Part shown: positions 12,715 through 26,700 of the stretch, piece by piece | How the letters are laid out: the number at the start of each line of letters is the position of its first letter | Position numbering within the stretch: position 1 is the first letter of the stretch | Origin: Emydura subglobosa | Lineage: Eukaryota > Chordata > Testudines > Chelidae | DNA: 64,000 bases | Direction: 5' to 3' | Assembly (NCBI GenBank): GCA_007922225.1 | Contig: ML679970.1 | Span: 25,970,631 to 26,034,630, forward strand | Position numbers and translations under genes: made by a program | Notes under the pieces: generated by a model | The model's database searches: none | What the model was told of the DNA's origin: nothing | What the model saw: the letters and a program-made list of their open reading frames with translations, nothing else

Positions 12715-12800
12715 AAGGTTTTTAGGCACCTAAATCTCATTGAAATAAAAGGGAGTTAGGGGGTCTAAATACCTTTTGGGTATCTGAGCCTTCCTAGCTC
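12715..12800 (+). repeat. Short dispersed repeat with GGCACCTAAATCTCATTGAAAT
   Basis: The words GGCACCTAAATCTCATTG, AAAGGGAGTTAG and GTATCTGAGCCTT follow the pattern of a common turtle repeat in which 'aggcacctaaat' is mirrored by 'gggagttaggcgcct'. The copy is degenerate. Confidence 0.4.
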
Positions 12801-13104
12801 TTGATTGTTTACTTATTCAGCCAGGCATACTGCCTTCCAAAGAACAGCTTTATGTTTCCACAGCGTAAACAACTACCCACACCTTAATGCCACAAATGTA
12901 TTTGCCCTGTGCTTTGGCAATGTCAGACTCAATAAACGTACAACTTACATCTATCCCACTACTGATCTATTAAGCCATGGTTTGAGAGTAGAAGCAGGAA
13001 AGGAAGCTGAGAGTCCTGTTTACTCTCCTGTAAATTACAGACAGCACGCTGATCTTTGCTGCTTGTTCAGCAAAGACAAAACAAGCATCTCCGATCCAAG
13101 GACT

Positions 13105-13175
13105 TCATTTTCCATAGTTTCTGGGCTAGATCGACCATTGGTCTGACCCAGTATGGCCATTCTTATTTCTTAAAA
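13105..13175 (+). repeat. Dispersed repeat tail (GGTCTGACCCAGTATGGCC)
   Basis: The words CTAGATCGACCATTGGTCTG and ACCCAGTATGGCCATTCTTA match the 3' end of a LINE-derived repeat abundant in turtle genomes. Only the tail is evident. Confidence 0.45.
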
Positions 13176-14659
13176 GCCACATCAGTTCTCAGCAGTGGGA
13201 GTTTACTAAAGAGTTACCCCTTTTGGCCTAATTGGTTAGCCAACATGCAGGGTCCTATGGGTTGTGTGTGAGGAAGAGAAATTGATGATGGATAAGGTAT
13301 TTCTTTGGGGCAATCCTGTTTATGTAGAGAGAATGCACACTAAATCCTGGTTCCAGTAGGACTCAAATAGGAAGCAGTTTCCTTGCTCAGTCTGCCAAGC
13401 CTCTTTTCCCAGCCAGCACTCTGCCCAAAAAGCCTCTCTGAACTTTCTTTGGGAGTCATGCAACAGGTAAGTCTTTGGCTGGCTTTGGCCTTCTGCTTCC
13501 CTCTCTGTGTATTTCTGGGGTGGTGCCACTGTACCGGCTCACCCGCACAGGTGAAACGTTACCCAGCCCTCTACATGCACATTCAGCTCCCAGTGAAATC
13601 TCTCTGCCCTCATAGTTCATCTCCTGCCCGGCCTTGCATGCGACCTGTGTTTTGGGGAGTGGCTCCTATTGTTTCAGCTATCTTACTCCAAAAGGAGCTG
13701 AAGTGCTTCTTACATTTATCCTGAGTGAAAGGCAGCTATCTTACCCACCAGCCTGAACAAGGTTTCACCCATCCCCTACCATAGCAATATAAAAGTGTAA
13801 CACAAGCCAGCTGATGTGTTATGACTACCACACTGCTAGGGAGAGAGAACATTACTGACCTATGCAAAAACTTCCCTGCTTTCGGGAGATAAATATCAAA
13901 GGAGCTCACCCTGAAAGAACATGGGATGAGGCTGGTAAGCAGGGGACCGACCATAGCTCCCATAACCCCCGCTCCCCACTGCACTTTCCTATCATCTGTA
14001 CTGGTAAAGGGAAAGGTCCTGAAGCGTTCACCACCTGGCTCTGAGGCTGAAACAGGCCGCTGGTGTGAGGGCACACTGAATGGCCTCGCACTCTTGCATT
14101 GTGGATGTTAAACTTTTGCCATGTTAGGTCACAATCATGCAAAAACGGCTGTTCTTGGGGGAGTTCTGCCTTGTTTGAAGCAAACTAGCACGCAGTCTCC
14201 TGTCACCTGGCTCCAAAGGCGTGTGCAAACCAGCCCCAGGAGCCAGCAGTCCAGCCAAGTGCTTCAAGTTGCCTTTGCACACCACCCCCCAACTTAGGGA
14301 CCTGCTCCTTTTGGTTGTATGTGAGCATCTGGCCCATAATAGGAAGTATCGGCCAGGAGTCTGTGTTTGCTTGTGCGAGGTAGTCATTACCCTGATGTTC
14401 AATGCACATGTAAGATGATGACCCTGGCTGGGGGCAGCAGCGCAGCAAGTGAACTGGCTCTAAAAGTCTGATCCTCTCCTGTTCAATCTACAAATACAGT
14501 AAGCGCAAGCACTGCAGGAGACTCAAACCTCAGGACTAGCCCCAAGCAGGGGGAGCCAGGCTGTTACAGCTGGTTACACATGGCCTAGCTGGATTTATTC
14601 GGAGCGGTCAGTCCTGATTTGTATTTTCACTCATGTTCCCAGTGATGTTTTGCTCTGAA

Positions 14660-14780
14660 GTATACAGTGCATCGGTCAGGCAACCTGGGTGCTAGTCTCA
14701 ACTCTGCCACTGGCTTGCTATGTGATCTTGGGCAGGTTCCTTAATACCATTGTAGGTCAATTCCCAGTCTATAAAAGAGG
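14660..14780 (+). repeat. MIR-like SINE remnant
   Basis: The stretch GTGCTAGTCTCAACTCTGCC, then CTTGCTATGTGATCTTGGGC, then AGGTTCCTTAA follows the central MIR consensus closely. It is non-coding. Confidence 0.7.
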
Positions 14781-15201
14781 CATGCTTATCCTGTGGGATC
14801 ATCCCCTGCAGCCTGTTCCCAGCTTCGGGGGTAGGGGTGGGCTCGTCCCCCCTCTCCATAAAGCTATTTGCGATCAACAGATTAAGTGCAATATGAAATC
14901 AAGTTAATTATGACTTAATTAGTCTTTGACGATCCTTGCCCAGTTCAAAGGAAGTTTGCCTGAGTTACAGTAAAACGACATGTGCCCTTCTCATGCAAAT
15001 GTGTGTGAAGTCACTTAAAGGTGCTGTCACAGTAGGGGATGATCCTGGCTCCCCAAGAGGGACTGGACTGTAGGAGATGATCCCACCCAGGATACTTGGT
15101 AGGGGACAGGGTGTGGCTTCAGGGTGTTCATCAAGATGGGGCATAGGAGGTCTCTCCACCAACCTTGTCCCTGCACTGACACCCATCCCCTCTGTCCCCA
15201 G

Positions 15202-15344
15202 GAGCTGACACAGAACCTGCTGCACAGCTAGTACCTCCGGACCCCAACCCCTCCTGCAAGTGCTACTGGCCCCACCCCCACCCATGTGGGAAACCGGCTC
15301 ACAAACCACCAGCGGCAGGACTGGGCAACCTCAACCAAGAACAG
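15202..15344 (+). CDS. Possible internal exon of an unidentified gene
   Basis: An acceptor (CTCTGTCCCCAG) and a donor (CAG|GTGAGG) flank 143 bp whose third frame is open for 47 codons. The peptide begins ADTEPAAQLVPPDPNP and ends GLGNLNQEQ; it is proline-rich with CKCYW in the middle. It ends on a codon boundary, compatible with the next proposed exon at 15,815. No domain is recognised. In human, CD248 and RIN1 lie on this side of TMEM151A, but I see no similarity to either. Confidence 0.25.
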
Positions 15345-15814
15345 GTGAGGGACCAAGCCCGCCCTGGGGTCCGACACAGGATCCTGCTCCAGCCTTCAGC
15401 CCAGTGGGGTAGGGCGATGTCCATGAACCACACCGGTGGCTCAGTAGGGGGTGCTGGGCTTCGGGGAGCAGGGCAGGGACTCTGGGGGGGTTGCCACGCT
15501 GTGGGGAGCAGTGCGGGAGGGGCTGAAAGCCAAATTGAATCCCACAAGAATGTTTCTCTCTGTGGCTTCCTTGTTCCCCCAAACATGGCTATGGTGTTGG
15601 AGTGAGCTGTCCTGAGTACAATCCCTGGAGGGGAAGGAGTATGTGAGACCCTTTGATTACAGGAGTAAAGCTGCTAACCTGTGCCTGGCTTTGAGGGTGG
15701 TGCAGACATGCCTGTGTCTGGCAGAGCAGATGCTGGGCTGAGGCTCGGGATGCTAGCTTCTAGCTCTGCCTTAATTTCTCTGGCTCCCTTATGATTTTCC
15801 CTCCTAGGCTCTAG

Positions 15815-16009
15815 AAGTATTCATCATCCCAGCCTCGCGTGGCCACCCTGCCTCCCCAGCCCAACTGCCAAGCCAGCATGGGCCAGAGTGATGCCCCCTC
15901 TCTGCAGGACACCAGCCGCCTGAAGGATCCCACACCAGAGACAGTGCCAGCAGCTGTTGAGCAGGAACAGGCTGGGGGCAGGCCAGAGTCAGGGAATGCC
16001 CCCCAGTGA
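15815..16009 (+). CDS. Possible last coding exon of the same unidentified gene
   Basis: After CTCCTAGGCTCTAG a frame is open for 64 codons to TGA at 16,007. It starts KYSSSQPRVATLPPQPN and has a Q/E/G-rich tail ending RPESGNAPQ. The phase fits the proposed exon at 15,202-15,344. An alternative acceptor at 15,806 gives a shorter frame beginning ALEVFIIPASRG. A poly(A) signal follows 1.3 kb downstream. The peptide is low-complexity and unrecognised, so this may be a chance frame. Confidence 0.25.
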   Translation, partial: KYSSSQPRVATLPPQPNCQASMGQSDAPSLQDTSRLKDPTPETVPAAVEQEQAGGRPESGNAPQ

Positions 16010-17307
16010 TGACGTGGAAGAATGTGATCCACAGGGCAGCCACAGGAGAGGTCGCTGTGTGGCTGAGATGTGATTCCCACCCGCATCTGGGAGGTGGGTT
16101 GGGTGCAGACAGCAGTGCTGAGCTGCATGGTAGGCAGTGGTGCCAACAGAGCCTGCCCCGTCCTCTCCCAGCACAAACTCCAGCCCCATCCTCCTCTCCC
16201 CTCCTCTTTTGGCTCCAAGGGCTTCCAGAATGGGGGGTGTCTGGGGCAGCAGTGGGATAGTGCTCCTGGAGCTACCCCGCAGGACGATGCCCCCGGGAGC
16301 AGGGCCAGGGCCCTGTGGATGCTAGGTTTGCAGCAAAGACCAACGGCTCATGGGTATTTGGGGGTAAGATGGACAGCTCACGGGTCAGAGCCACCCCAGC
16401 ACTCAGTTCTTCATGCCAGAAGCAACCTCAGCCCATAAATCCCCGGGCAGGCACTGGGGCAATAGGGCAGCCAAGGAGATTTAACTTAGAGCCTTTCTAT
16501 TCTAGGGGGCACTGGTTCCCCTGTGGTGCCAGGGCAGTGGGATGGGCTGGCAAGGCTGGGTGGAGAAAGGGAAATAGGGCCTTTCCCTCCAGGGGGTGCC
16601 AGTTTTGATCTGAATCCACCTGGAGCCACACTGCAATTATGCAGCGTCTCAGCCCAGTTCTGCACAGGGCAGGTGTCCTGTCACAAAAACACACAGCCCT
16701 GCCCACTGCCACTAACCCACCACCTGGCTGGCAGCTCCAGCACTGAGGCTGGGCGGCTGAACAACTCCCCTTGGCAGGGAATAAGAGAGGCATCAGCAGG
16801 GGGTGCATGGGGGTAGGAGGGAGCTGTTCAGGGCTCACCACAGAATCAGATTCCAGAGTGAATGTCCTGCAGATGTTAGGGGTATAAAATGCAGCATGCA
16901 TCAGAGACCACTGTGCTGTAGGGGACTCAGAGCAGGGACTCCTGTTTTTTTGCCCCAGTTATGAGAGGTGTCTAGTGGGTTAGAACGGGGGAGCTGGCCA
17001 CCAGGACTCCTGGGTTCAATTCTGCCTGACAGGGGTGAGTTATTTCCTCTATCTCCCTGCCGCCTGTGGGGGCTCAGCTGGCTCTGTTCAAAGAGTCTGA
17101 AGCCAGCAGGGAGAGTGGCCTGAACCACTTGGGGCTATGCAGTGTCTGGCCGGTGATGGGGAAGCCATGAGGCTTGATTCAGGGCTCGAGCCTCCCTCTT
17201 CTGCATCAGCCATGCACCCTGTTTGACCTGCACTCCAGGGGCGCAGGGCTTGGGCCCCACTGAGAATCTGGGGAAGCTCAAGATATGCCTGCATCCTTCA
17301 GACAATC
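16010..17307 (+). other. Possible 3' UTR or intergenic stretch with short repeats
   Basis: If the 15.2-16.0 kb exons are real, this would be the 3' untranslated region running to AATAAA at 17,308. It includes a GC-rich short repeat at 16,470-16,610 (CTTTCCCTCCAGGGGGTGCC) and a tRNA-derived SINE fragment with 'ccaggactcctgggttcaat' at about 16,925-17,070. No conserved coding sequence is seen. Confidence 0.35.
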
Positions 17308-17313
17308 AATAAA
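17308..17313 (+). terminator. Poly(A) signal AATAAA with GT-rich downstream element
   Basis: AATAAA is followed within about 25 bp by GGTTGTGTCTGTC, a good GU-rich downstream element. This pairing suggests that a plus-strand transcript ends here, convergent with TMEM151A. Confidence 0.4.
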
Positions 17314-18115
17314 CCCTCCTGATTCCACCAGCGGTTGTGTCTGTCACACGTATGAACCGGCCCAGGAGGGTTGACCCCAGTGCTCCAGGGAGCAGGGCAG
17401 CGGTTCAGCAGGGGGCATGTGCCCCTGGCAGCCAGTGCTGGCTCCAAAAGCCTCAGGCCTGAGCTCAGCGGAGGATAGCGGGGGTTGTGGGCTGGCAGTG
17501 AGGGGCTTCTGCAGGGCTGCACGATCACTTGGCTCCAGCTCCCTGGCGCTGCTCACGCCACGCCCCTGCCAGTGTCAGGGCTGATCAGCTCATGGCTCCA
17601 GCATCCGTAGGGGAGGCACTTGGTTACCCACAGACCTCCTCTACCCCCAGGCCTGGGAGATGCTACCCACTCGTAAAGGGGCCCTGCCCCAGGAGGCTCA
17701 GCAATCGAGTCTTTGAGGCTCCTGGGCAGTGCTGAGGGCCAGCTGCTGCAGGATGGGGCACAGGGACTGTTCATATGGGCCTCGCTGGCCCAGCACGGAG
17801 ATGCGGGGGGGGGCTAGCACAGCACAGATTGTGCCATGACCTCAGCCTACGTCCCACCCCATCCGGGCTTAACGCCTCTCACGGGGACCCCCGGCGCGCA
17901 CACAGAGCGAAGCTCATCCTCTCTAACCGAGGGCCGCCCTGCTGACATCGCCGCCCCGAGAACGCCAAGCTCAGCCCCCTTCAGCAAGGGGCCACACGCA
18001 GCACAGCTGTCCCCTCCAATGGCAGGCAGCATGGGGGGATAGCGAGCCCGGCTGACACCTTCCAGAAGCAAACAGCACAGCCACACACCCAGACTCCGCT
18101 GTGGGTTTGTGTTAT
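17314..18115. other. Short convergent intergenic stretch
   Basis: This lies between a possible plus-strand 3' end and the TMEM151A poly(A) signal. It is GC-rich, with frames open by composition only. I see no gene in it. Confidence 0.4.
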
Positions 18116-18121
18116 TTTATT
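18116..18121 (-). terminator. TMEM151A: TMEM151A poly(A) signal
   Basis: TTTATT on the plus strand reads AATAAA on the minus strand. It lies about 630 bp beyond the TMEM151A stop codon and is the first such hexamer downstream on that strand, implying a 3' UTR of roughly 650 bp. Confidence 0.6.
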
Positions 18122-18748
18122 CATTGTCACGTTCACGCCACGATCCAACCAGGCCTGCCCGGGCATGCACGATTAAACCAGCGGCCCCTTGGCACAGCCT
18201 CAGGGCCCATACTATGGGGAGAGGGGATTGCCAGGGCAGAATAAATACTGTGGGGGGGGAGGTTTGAGAGGAAATTAAACTGTCCCGCAGCCTCACTCCC
18301 CCATGGGGGTCCCAGCCTCCAAGAGGAGAGAGGGGGCGATGAGGCACCAAACCCACATCAAGGTCTGCCGACTATCGGGCGGTTAGGGCAGCCCCACCCT
18401 CTCCTGAACATCTGGCACACCTGGCGAAGGCTGCCCCCCGCCTTAGGCGCCCATACCGCCTGCCTCCTTGTGCGTCACTGCCCTTATCACAGTCCTGGAC
18501 GCAGGCTAACCTCTGGAGTCCACTTCCACCTGACGGAATGTAGCTCAGACTCCAGCCCTGACCCCGTAGCCTGGATCTACTCCTGGGGAGCTGAGAGCAC
18601 ACCCTGGTTTCACTGTGAAGTGGCTCCCCTTTTCTAACTCACTCAGGGCCTTCATGCCCAGGGCAGGGGAGGTGGGGGGTACAATTTTTCCCTAGGGATC
18701 GGCTATTTGTTTTTCTCCTGTCTCTGCGCGCCTGGTCATGCACTGAGT

Positions 18749-22011
<3,263 letters not shown>

Positions 22012-22199
22012 GGCTGCTGCTGGGGGCTGCGGCAGCCGGGATCGCGGGCACCATGGCGGGGTCAGCGCCCCCCGGCCGGAGCGCGGAGCCGCCTCCCCGC
22101 CTGGTGCATCTTGTGCGCCCCGCTCCGACTGCACCGTGCGCCTGCTCCGCCTCCCCCGGCGGGGCCCTGCCCGCGGCGCCGGGGCCGCCTCCCGGAGCC

Positions 22200-23110
22200 T
22201 CCTTCCTGCCCCGGTGCCCAGCTCCCCCTACCCCTCACTGGCCCCGGCTGCACCCCGCCGCTGCCCGGCACTGCCCCCCCAATCACCCTGTCCCGCACTG
22301 ACCCCGGCTACACCCTCCCCCACTACCCTGCCCCGACCTGCACTCCGGGCCCCCGGTTCCGCATCCTGTGCCCCCGGCGCCCCATCCCTTCCACCCTACC
22401 AATAGAAACCTCCCCCCAGACATCACCAGTGCACCCAGGTGCCCCCCAGCTCCCTCCTCCCCAGCCATCCAGCCCAGGGCCCTGATGTCTCCTGCATCCC
22501 CGGGGTCTCCTGTGCCCCTGGATCCACCCCCTACTCCTGCATGCCAGTGCCCCCTTACTCCCTCTGCCCCATCTCCTAGTGGCACCCACCCTACACTGCA
22601 TCCCCTGTGCCCCAGAGCCATTGTGATTCATCCACACACCCCCCCCCCCCCCCGCTGTTCTCAGTCACAGGGGCCCATGTGCCTCCTGCCACGCATACTG
22701 TGATCCCCAAACCCCCAGTTCCCTTACTCCTTCTGCCCTACCTCCATCCCCCATGAGCACCCACCCCAGGGCCCCTGCAACTCCTGTGCCCCAGTGCCAC
22801 CCTGTCCACCCTCTAACCCTAGGCTTCACACCTCCTGCCCCTGTACTGCACCCCCATGCCCTGTGCCCCCAGTGCTTATCTGCACTTCCTACCTGACTGT
22901 GCCCCCTGCACCGTCACTCCTCACCCCCCAATGCGACCCGCACATCATGCCCCTGTTTGACCCTCAGCTTCCAGCCCAGGTACCATCCTGCCACCCCCCA
23001 CCTTGTGCTTCCTGCTCCTACCAACCTATACCTCCTGGCACCGTCCCCAGTGCCTCCCTGCCCCCACCTCAGTGCCTACAACCCCACTCTTCTTGCCTTC
23101 CAATGCCCTT
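22200..23110 (+). repeat. C-rich degenerate simple repeat
   Basis: The tract is dominated by CCC, CCCAC and CCTG words with few G runs and a C15 homopolymer near 22,640. Repeated words such as 'tgccccagtgccac' suggest degenerate minisatellite expansion upstream of TMEM151A. Open frames across it are compositional. Confidence 0.5.
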
Positions 23111-25184
23111 AGGGGTGCAAGTTGTGTTAGCTGTGTGTTGCCAAAGTCCTTCTGTTCTCACCCTCCCCCATATTTTTGCATTTTGGAGACGGTCCCTTAG
23201 CTGTAGGGGGCTCCTCCAGAACCACCAGCTCCAGCCTTACTAGCTAGTGAGGCTCTCATCCCCAAAGCTGCTGGGACCCACATTTGGAGGAAGTGTCTTA
23301 GTCCTAAGAGACAGACCCCCACAAACGTACATAGGAATTCAGTCCCCTCAATGCCCCTGGGAGAATGTCTGGTTCTGGCTGCCCACAGCCTCCGCTGCTC
23401 AGGGAAGAGAAGTGAAACTGTCTCCACTGCTCTCCCCCCATGCCTCCTCCCCATCCTTCCCTGCTGCTCCCATGGTGCCAGGTAAAGGGAGCAATGCCCA
23501 GGCAAGGGAGCCACTATCTCGGAGAAAGTGCAGCCTGCAAGACTTTTTTGTGCACTGTGCAAAGAACTACTTTCCACAGAGACCAACCAGCATGAGAATC
23601 AGTGGATGAGCTATGGAACTCCCTGCCACAGGATTTATGGATGGGAGATTCAAAGGCCAGAAGGGCCTATTCTGATCCTCCATTCTGACTCCTGCATCAC
23701 CCAGGCTGGGTATTGCCTCACAGGGATCCTTGCACCCCATCTGGCTGAGCTGGAGTTGAGCTTTTAGAAAGACACCCAATTTAGATTGAAAGACTCCACT
23801 TGATGGAGAACCCTCCCATCCCTGGGGCAGTTGTTTCAAGGGTGAGTCCCCTCTCTCTGTTGAACATTCAGCTCTCAGTCCCAGGCTGAATGTGTTCAGC
23901 ATTGGCTCACAGACCTTGGTTTTTGCGACATTAATGAGCCCCCTGCTCCAAGAAATCTCCTCCCCATGGAGGTGCTGAAAGATCAGGATTGATTCCCTTT
24001 GGGACCTTCTCTGAAATCAACTAAATGCAGCTCCTTCAGCCTCTCCCTGCAAGGTAGGTCCTCCAGGCCTCGGAGCCTTTTTGTGGTTCTTCTCTGAGCT
24101 CCCCTTGATTTGTCACCAGCCTTTGGAAGTCTGGCACCTGGATGTGAGTACAGGATCCAGTCTCAGCCTCACCAGCACTGTGTGCAGAAGGGATCTCACC
24201 TCCCTGCTTCTATTCCTGCTCCATGTCCCTCTACTCAGATATGCCAGAATCCCATTTGCCCTCATAGCAACAGCATGGCACTGGGAGCACCTGCTCAGCT
24301 GGTTTCCACCAGTACTGCCTGCATTCCTGGATACAGCCCATAGCCCATACTGTGGTCAGGGCTCTCCAGCCAGGCCTTGTGGCGTCATGCCTGCTATTAG
24401 CCAAAGGTTCAGCTGGTTCAACGGGGACAGTGAGATGGGGTAAACCCCACACTGGCCTAGGGTTCGCTATGGGGAGTGGGGTGTCACATCCTCCCCCTTC
24501 CCCCAACACAAAGTTAAGAAATTCACTTTGTTTATTTACTCAAAACCCCGTAATCTTGGGACTCTAGGAGCTGGTGCTTTAAATAGACCTCTCTGGGGCA
24601 GGGCCTCAGCAGGTGGGAATTGACCAGGCTCCACTGAAGTCACCAGGATTGGGATGACTTTCACCCACTGAGAATCTGCCCCCAATAATGATCAAGTCCA
24701 CCTGCAAGTGGGGCCAGCCCATTGGGTCATGAGATTATCTCCCAAGGAGGCTGAGAGCCAGTGGCCAAAAGTGGGGGGTGCTTTGGGATGCAGATGGGGC
24801 CCAATGGGTTTAGTCTCTCAGTGCTCTGTGGGATTTGACTAATTTTTGCAGACTTTGTTTTTTAAAAACATTTTATCTGATTGTTATTCAGACATGAACT
24901 CTCCCCGTCCCCTGCACCTGGGACCAGCAAAAGCCCCATTAGTAGCTGCCTCAGGCCCCCATCCCCTTCTCTATGTATTTATTGTTCCAGTTCCCCTAGC
25001 TGGGACCCCACAATCACTTCAGGATCCTCACACCAATTGCTACTGGCTGGTAGCTGAGTGCACCTTTCCCAGGGCGTTGTGTAGGGGAGGCTTGCACTCA
25101 TGTGCCTGATATTTTCCACATTATGCAGGTGCACCTGACAGCTGTGGGATGCGTAGCAGTCTGGGAGGGGCAGGGGCATGATAA
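22201..25184. other. Divergent intergenic region: C-rich tract, then CR1 fragments
   Basis: From 22,200 to about 23,110 the plus strand is strongly C-rich with recurring 'cctgtgcccccagtgc' words. It is simple sequence, not coding. From about 23,570 to 24,320 there are CR1-type fragments. The remainder to 25,184 shows no gene. Confidence 0.6.
23570..24320. mobile_element. CR1-type LINE fragments
   Basis: About 23,600-23,720 reads 'tatggaactccctgccacaggatttatgg' and 'aaaggccagaagggcc', typical of CR1 3' regions. About 24,010-24,310 ('ctgcaaggtaggtcctcca', 'ccagcactgtgtgcagaagg', 'gcatggcactgggagcacct') reads as the reverse strand of CR1. No intact open frame remains. Confidence 0.6.
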
Positions 25185-25862
25185 CTGTTAACTCTGAAAA
25201 AGACTTGGGGGTCAGAATGGCTAAGCAGCTGAACATGAGCTCCCAGTGTGATGAATAACAAAGGGCTAATGCAGTCCTCGGATGCATAACCAGGGGGATC
25301 TCATGTAGGAGAAGGAAGGGTCTGTTACCTCTGTATGTGACACTGGTGTGATTGCTGCTGAAATCCAGGTGTGGTGTCACAATTCAAGAAGGATATTGAT
25401 AAATTGGAGAGGGCTTAGGGAATAGCCACAAGAATGATTAAACACTTGGAAAACAAGCTTTATAGTGAGAGACTGCAGCTGCATCTGCATACCTCAACAA
25501 GGAGGTTAAGGGGTGACTTGATCCCAGTCTATATGGTATGGAATTTTAACCACAAGCTCCTCAACCCAGCAGACAGAGATCTAACATCCAATGGCTGGAA
25601 GTTGAACCCAGACAAAGTCAGACTGGAAATAAGGCATAACTTTTGCCAGCGAGGGTAATCAACCAGTGGAACAACTTCCTAAGGCTCATGGTGGATTCTT
25701 CATCACTGATAACTTTTAGATGAAGAGTGGATGTTTTTTCTCAGTCACTACTCTAGTGCAAACAGGAATCAATTCTGGGATGTCCTGTGGCCTGTGCTGT
25801 ACGAGAGGCCAGGCTAGATGATCACAATGGTCCCATCTGGCCTTGGCATCTATGACTGTATG
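25185..25862 (+). mobile_element. CR1 LINE, 3' portion
   Basis: Diagnostic CR1 stretches appear in order: 'gacttgggggtcagaatggc', 'atattgataaattggagagg', 'ggttaaggggtgacttgatc' and the 3' end 'tcacaatggtcccatctggcc'. The element is 5'-truncated and lacks intact coding capacity. It ends close to the YIF1A CpG-rich promoter. Confidence 0.85.
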
Positions 25863-25929
25863 TGGAGAGCCGGGGTTCCTGACCCTATCTGGTAACAGCC
25901 GCTAACTTCTGTACAGGGCATGGATCCAG

Positions 25930-26700
25930 GTAGAATCCTGGCTGAGCCCCTCCCCCGCCCGCTCCATTTAGCCCTTCGCGCCTGCCCTTCCTTTTCCTCC
26001 GCCCCACTCCTGGCACGTCGAGCTTCACTTGCAGTAAGAACGCATGCGCTCCTCCCCGCGGGCAGACATCCCGCCCTCTAACTTCTCATTGGAGAAACTG
26101 GGTCCGGATTGATATCCCCTGGCCCAATCATCATGACGAATTGTCCATCCACGTGGTCCGGCGGCCAATCAAGGCTGGGGGAGCGTGGGGCTGCCTGGCC
26201 CGCTCGGACGGAGACGTGGCCGCTGCTGGGTGTCAGCAGGGTCCGGTACCGGGCAGAGAACGAAAGGCCCTTGAAAGCGCTCGGAGCCCCGCAGCTCATT
26301 GTTATTCATACCCAGAAAGCCCCGCGGGGGCCGGCAGCGCTCGCTCGGCCCGCCCCGCCCCCGCCATGGCCTATCACCAGGGCTACGGGGGGCAAGGTGA
26401 GTGCGGGGCGCGCGGCCCGCCCGGGGCTGACCCGCAGCGGAGGCGGAAGGGGAAGGGGAGCGCCTTGCTCGCGGGCTTGCGCGGGGCGGCTGGAGCTGGC
26501 CCCTGGGGGCGGGGGAGTCTTGGGGGCAGCGCGTGCAGTGGGCGGGCCCGGCCCCCCCCCGGTTCCCTGCGCCCGGGCCCGGCCGGTGCTGCCTCTGCAG
26601 GCCCCGGGCTCTCCTGGCCCAGCACGTGGGGCTCAGGATCCCGGCAGTGGGGCGGGCAGGGCCAGCTGAGGAGCCCGACTCCAGTAGGGACACGGGCTCG
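25930..26700 (+). promoter_or_regulatory. YIF1A: YIF1A promoter and CpG-rich region
   Basis: A CpG-rich block surrounds the YIF1A start at 26,366. Three CCAAT boxes lie upstream: ATTGG 26,088-26,092, CCAAT 26,124-26,128 and CCAAT 26,165-26,169, spaced about 36-41 bp, with a palindromic CCACGTGG at 26,149-26,156 between the last two. This is compatible with NF-Y plus an E-box or ACGT-core bZIP factor. No TATA box was seen. Factor binding is inferred, not shown. Confidence 0.6.
26366..26396 (+). CDS. YIF1A: YIF1A exon 1 (coding part)
   Basis: Encodes [10 protein letters not shown] plus one base, donor GTGAGT. The ATG has context CCGCCATGG, a strong Kozak match. Confidence 0.9.

Larger units (their letters stand above)
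5743..15201. other. AT-rich intergenic or intronic stretch, repeats only
   Basis: No exon could be assigned to a known gene. Contents include an inverted-repeat element (8667-8792), a second one (9568-9730), a short CA run near 9940, a large AT-rich palindromic element (10,690-11,530), a dispersed repeat around 12,715-12,800, another dispersed tail around 13,105-13,175, and a MIR remnant (14,660-14,780). The 7856-8131 stretch is open and somewhat coding-like after a CTGCAG that could be an acceptor, but no family was recognised. GC content rises near the right end. Confidence 0.5.

Noticed and set aside
26124..26156. Exact ER stress response element (CCAAT-N9-CCACG) in the YIF1A promoter
   Set aside because: CCAAT and CCACG are present but separated by 20 bp rather than 9.
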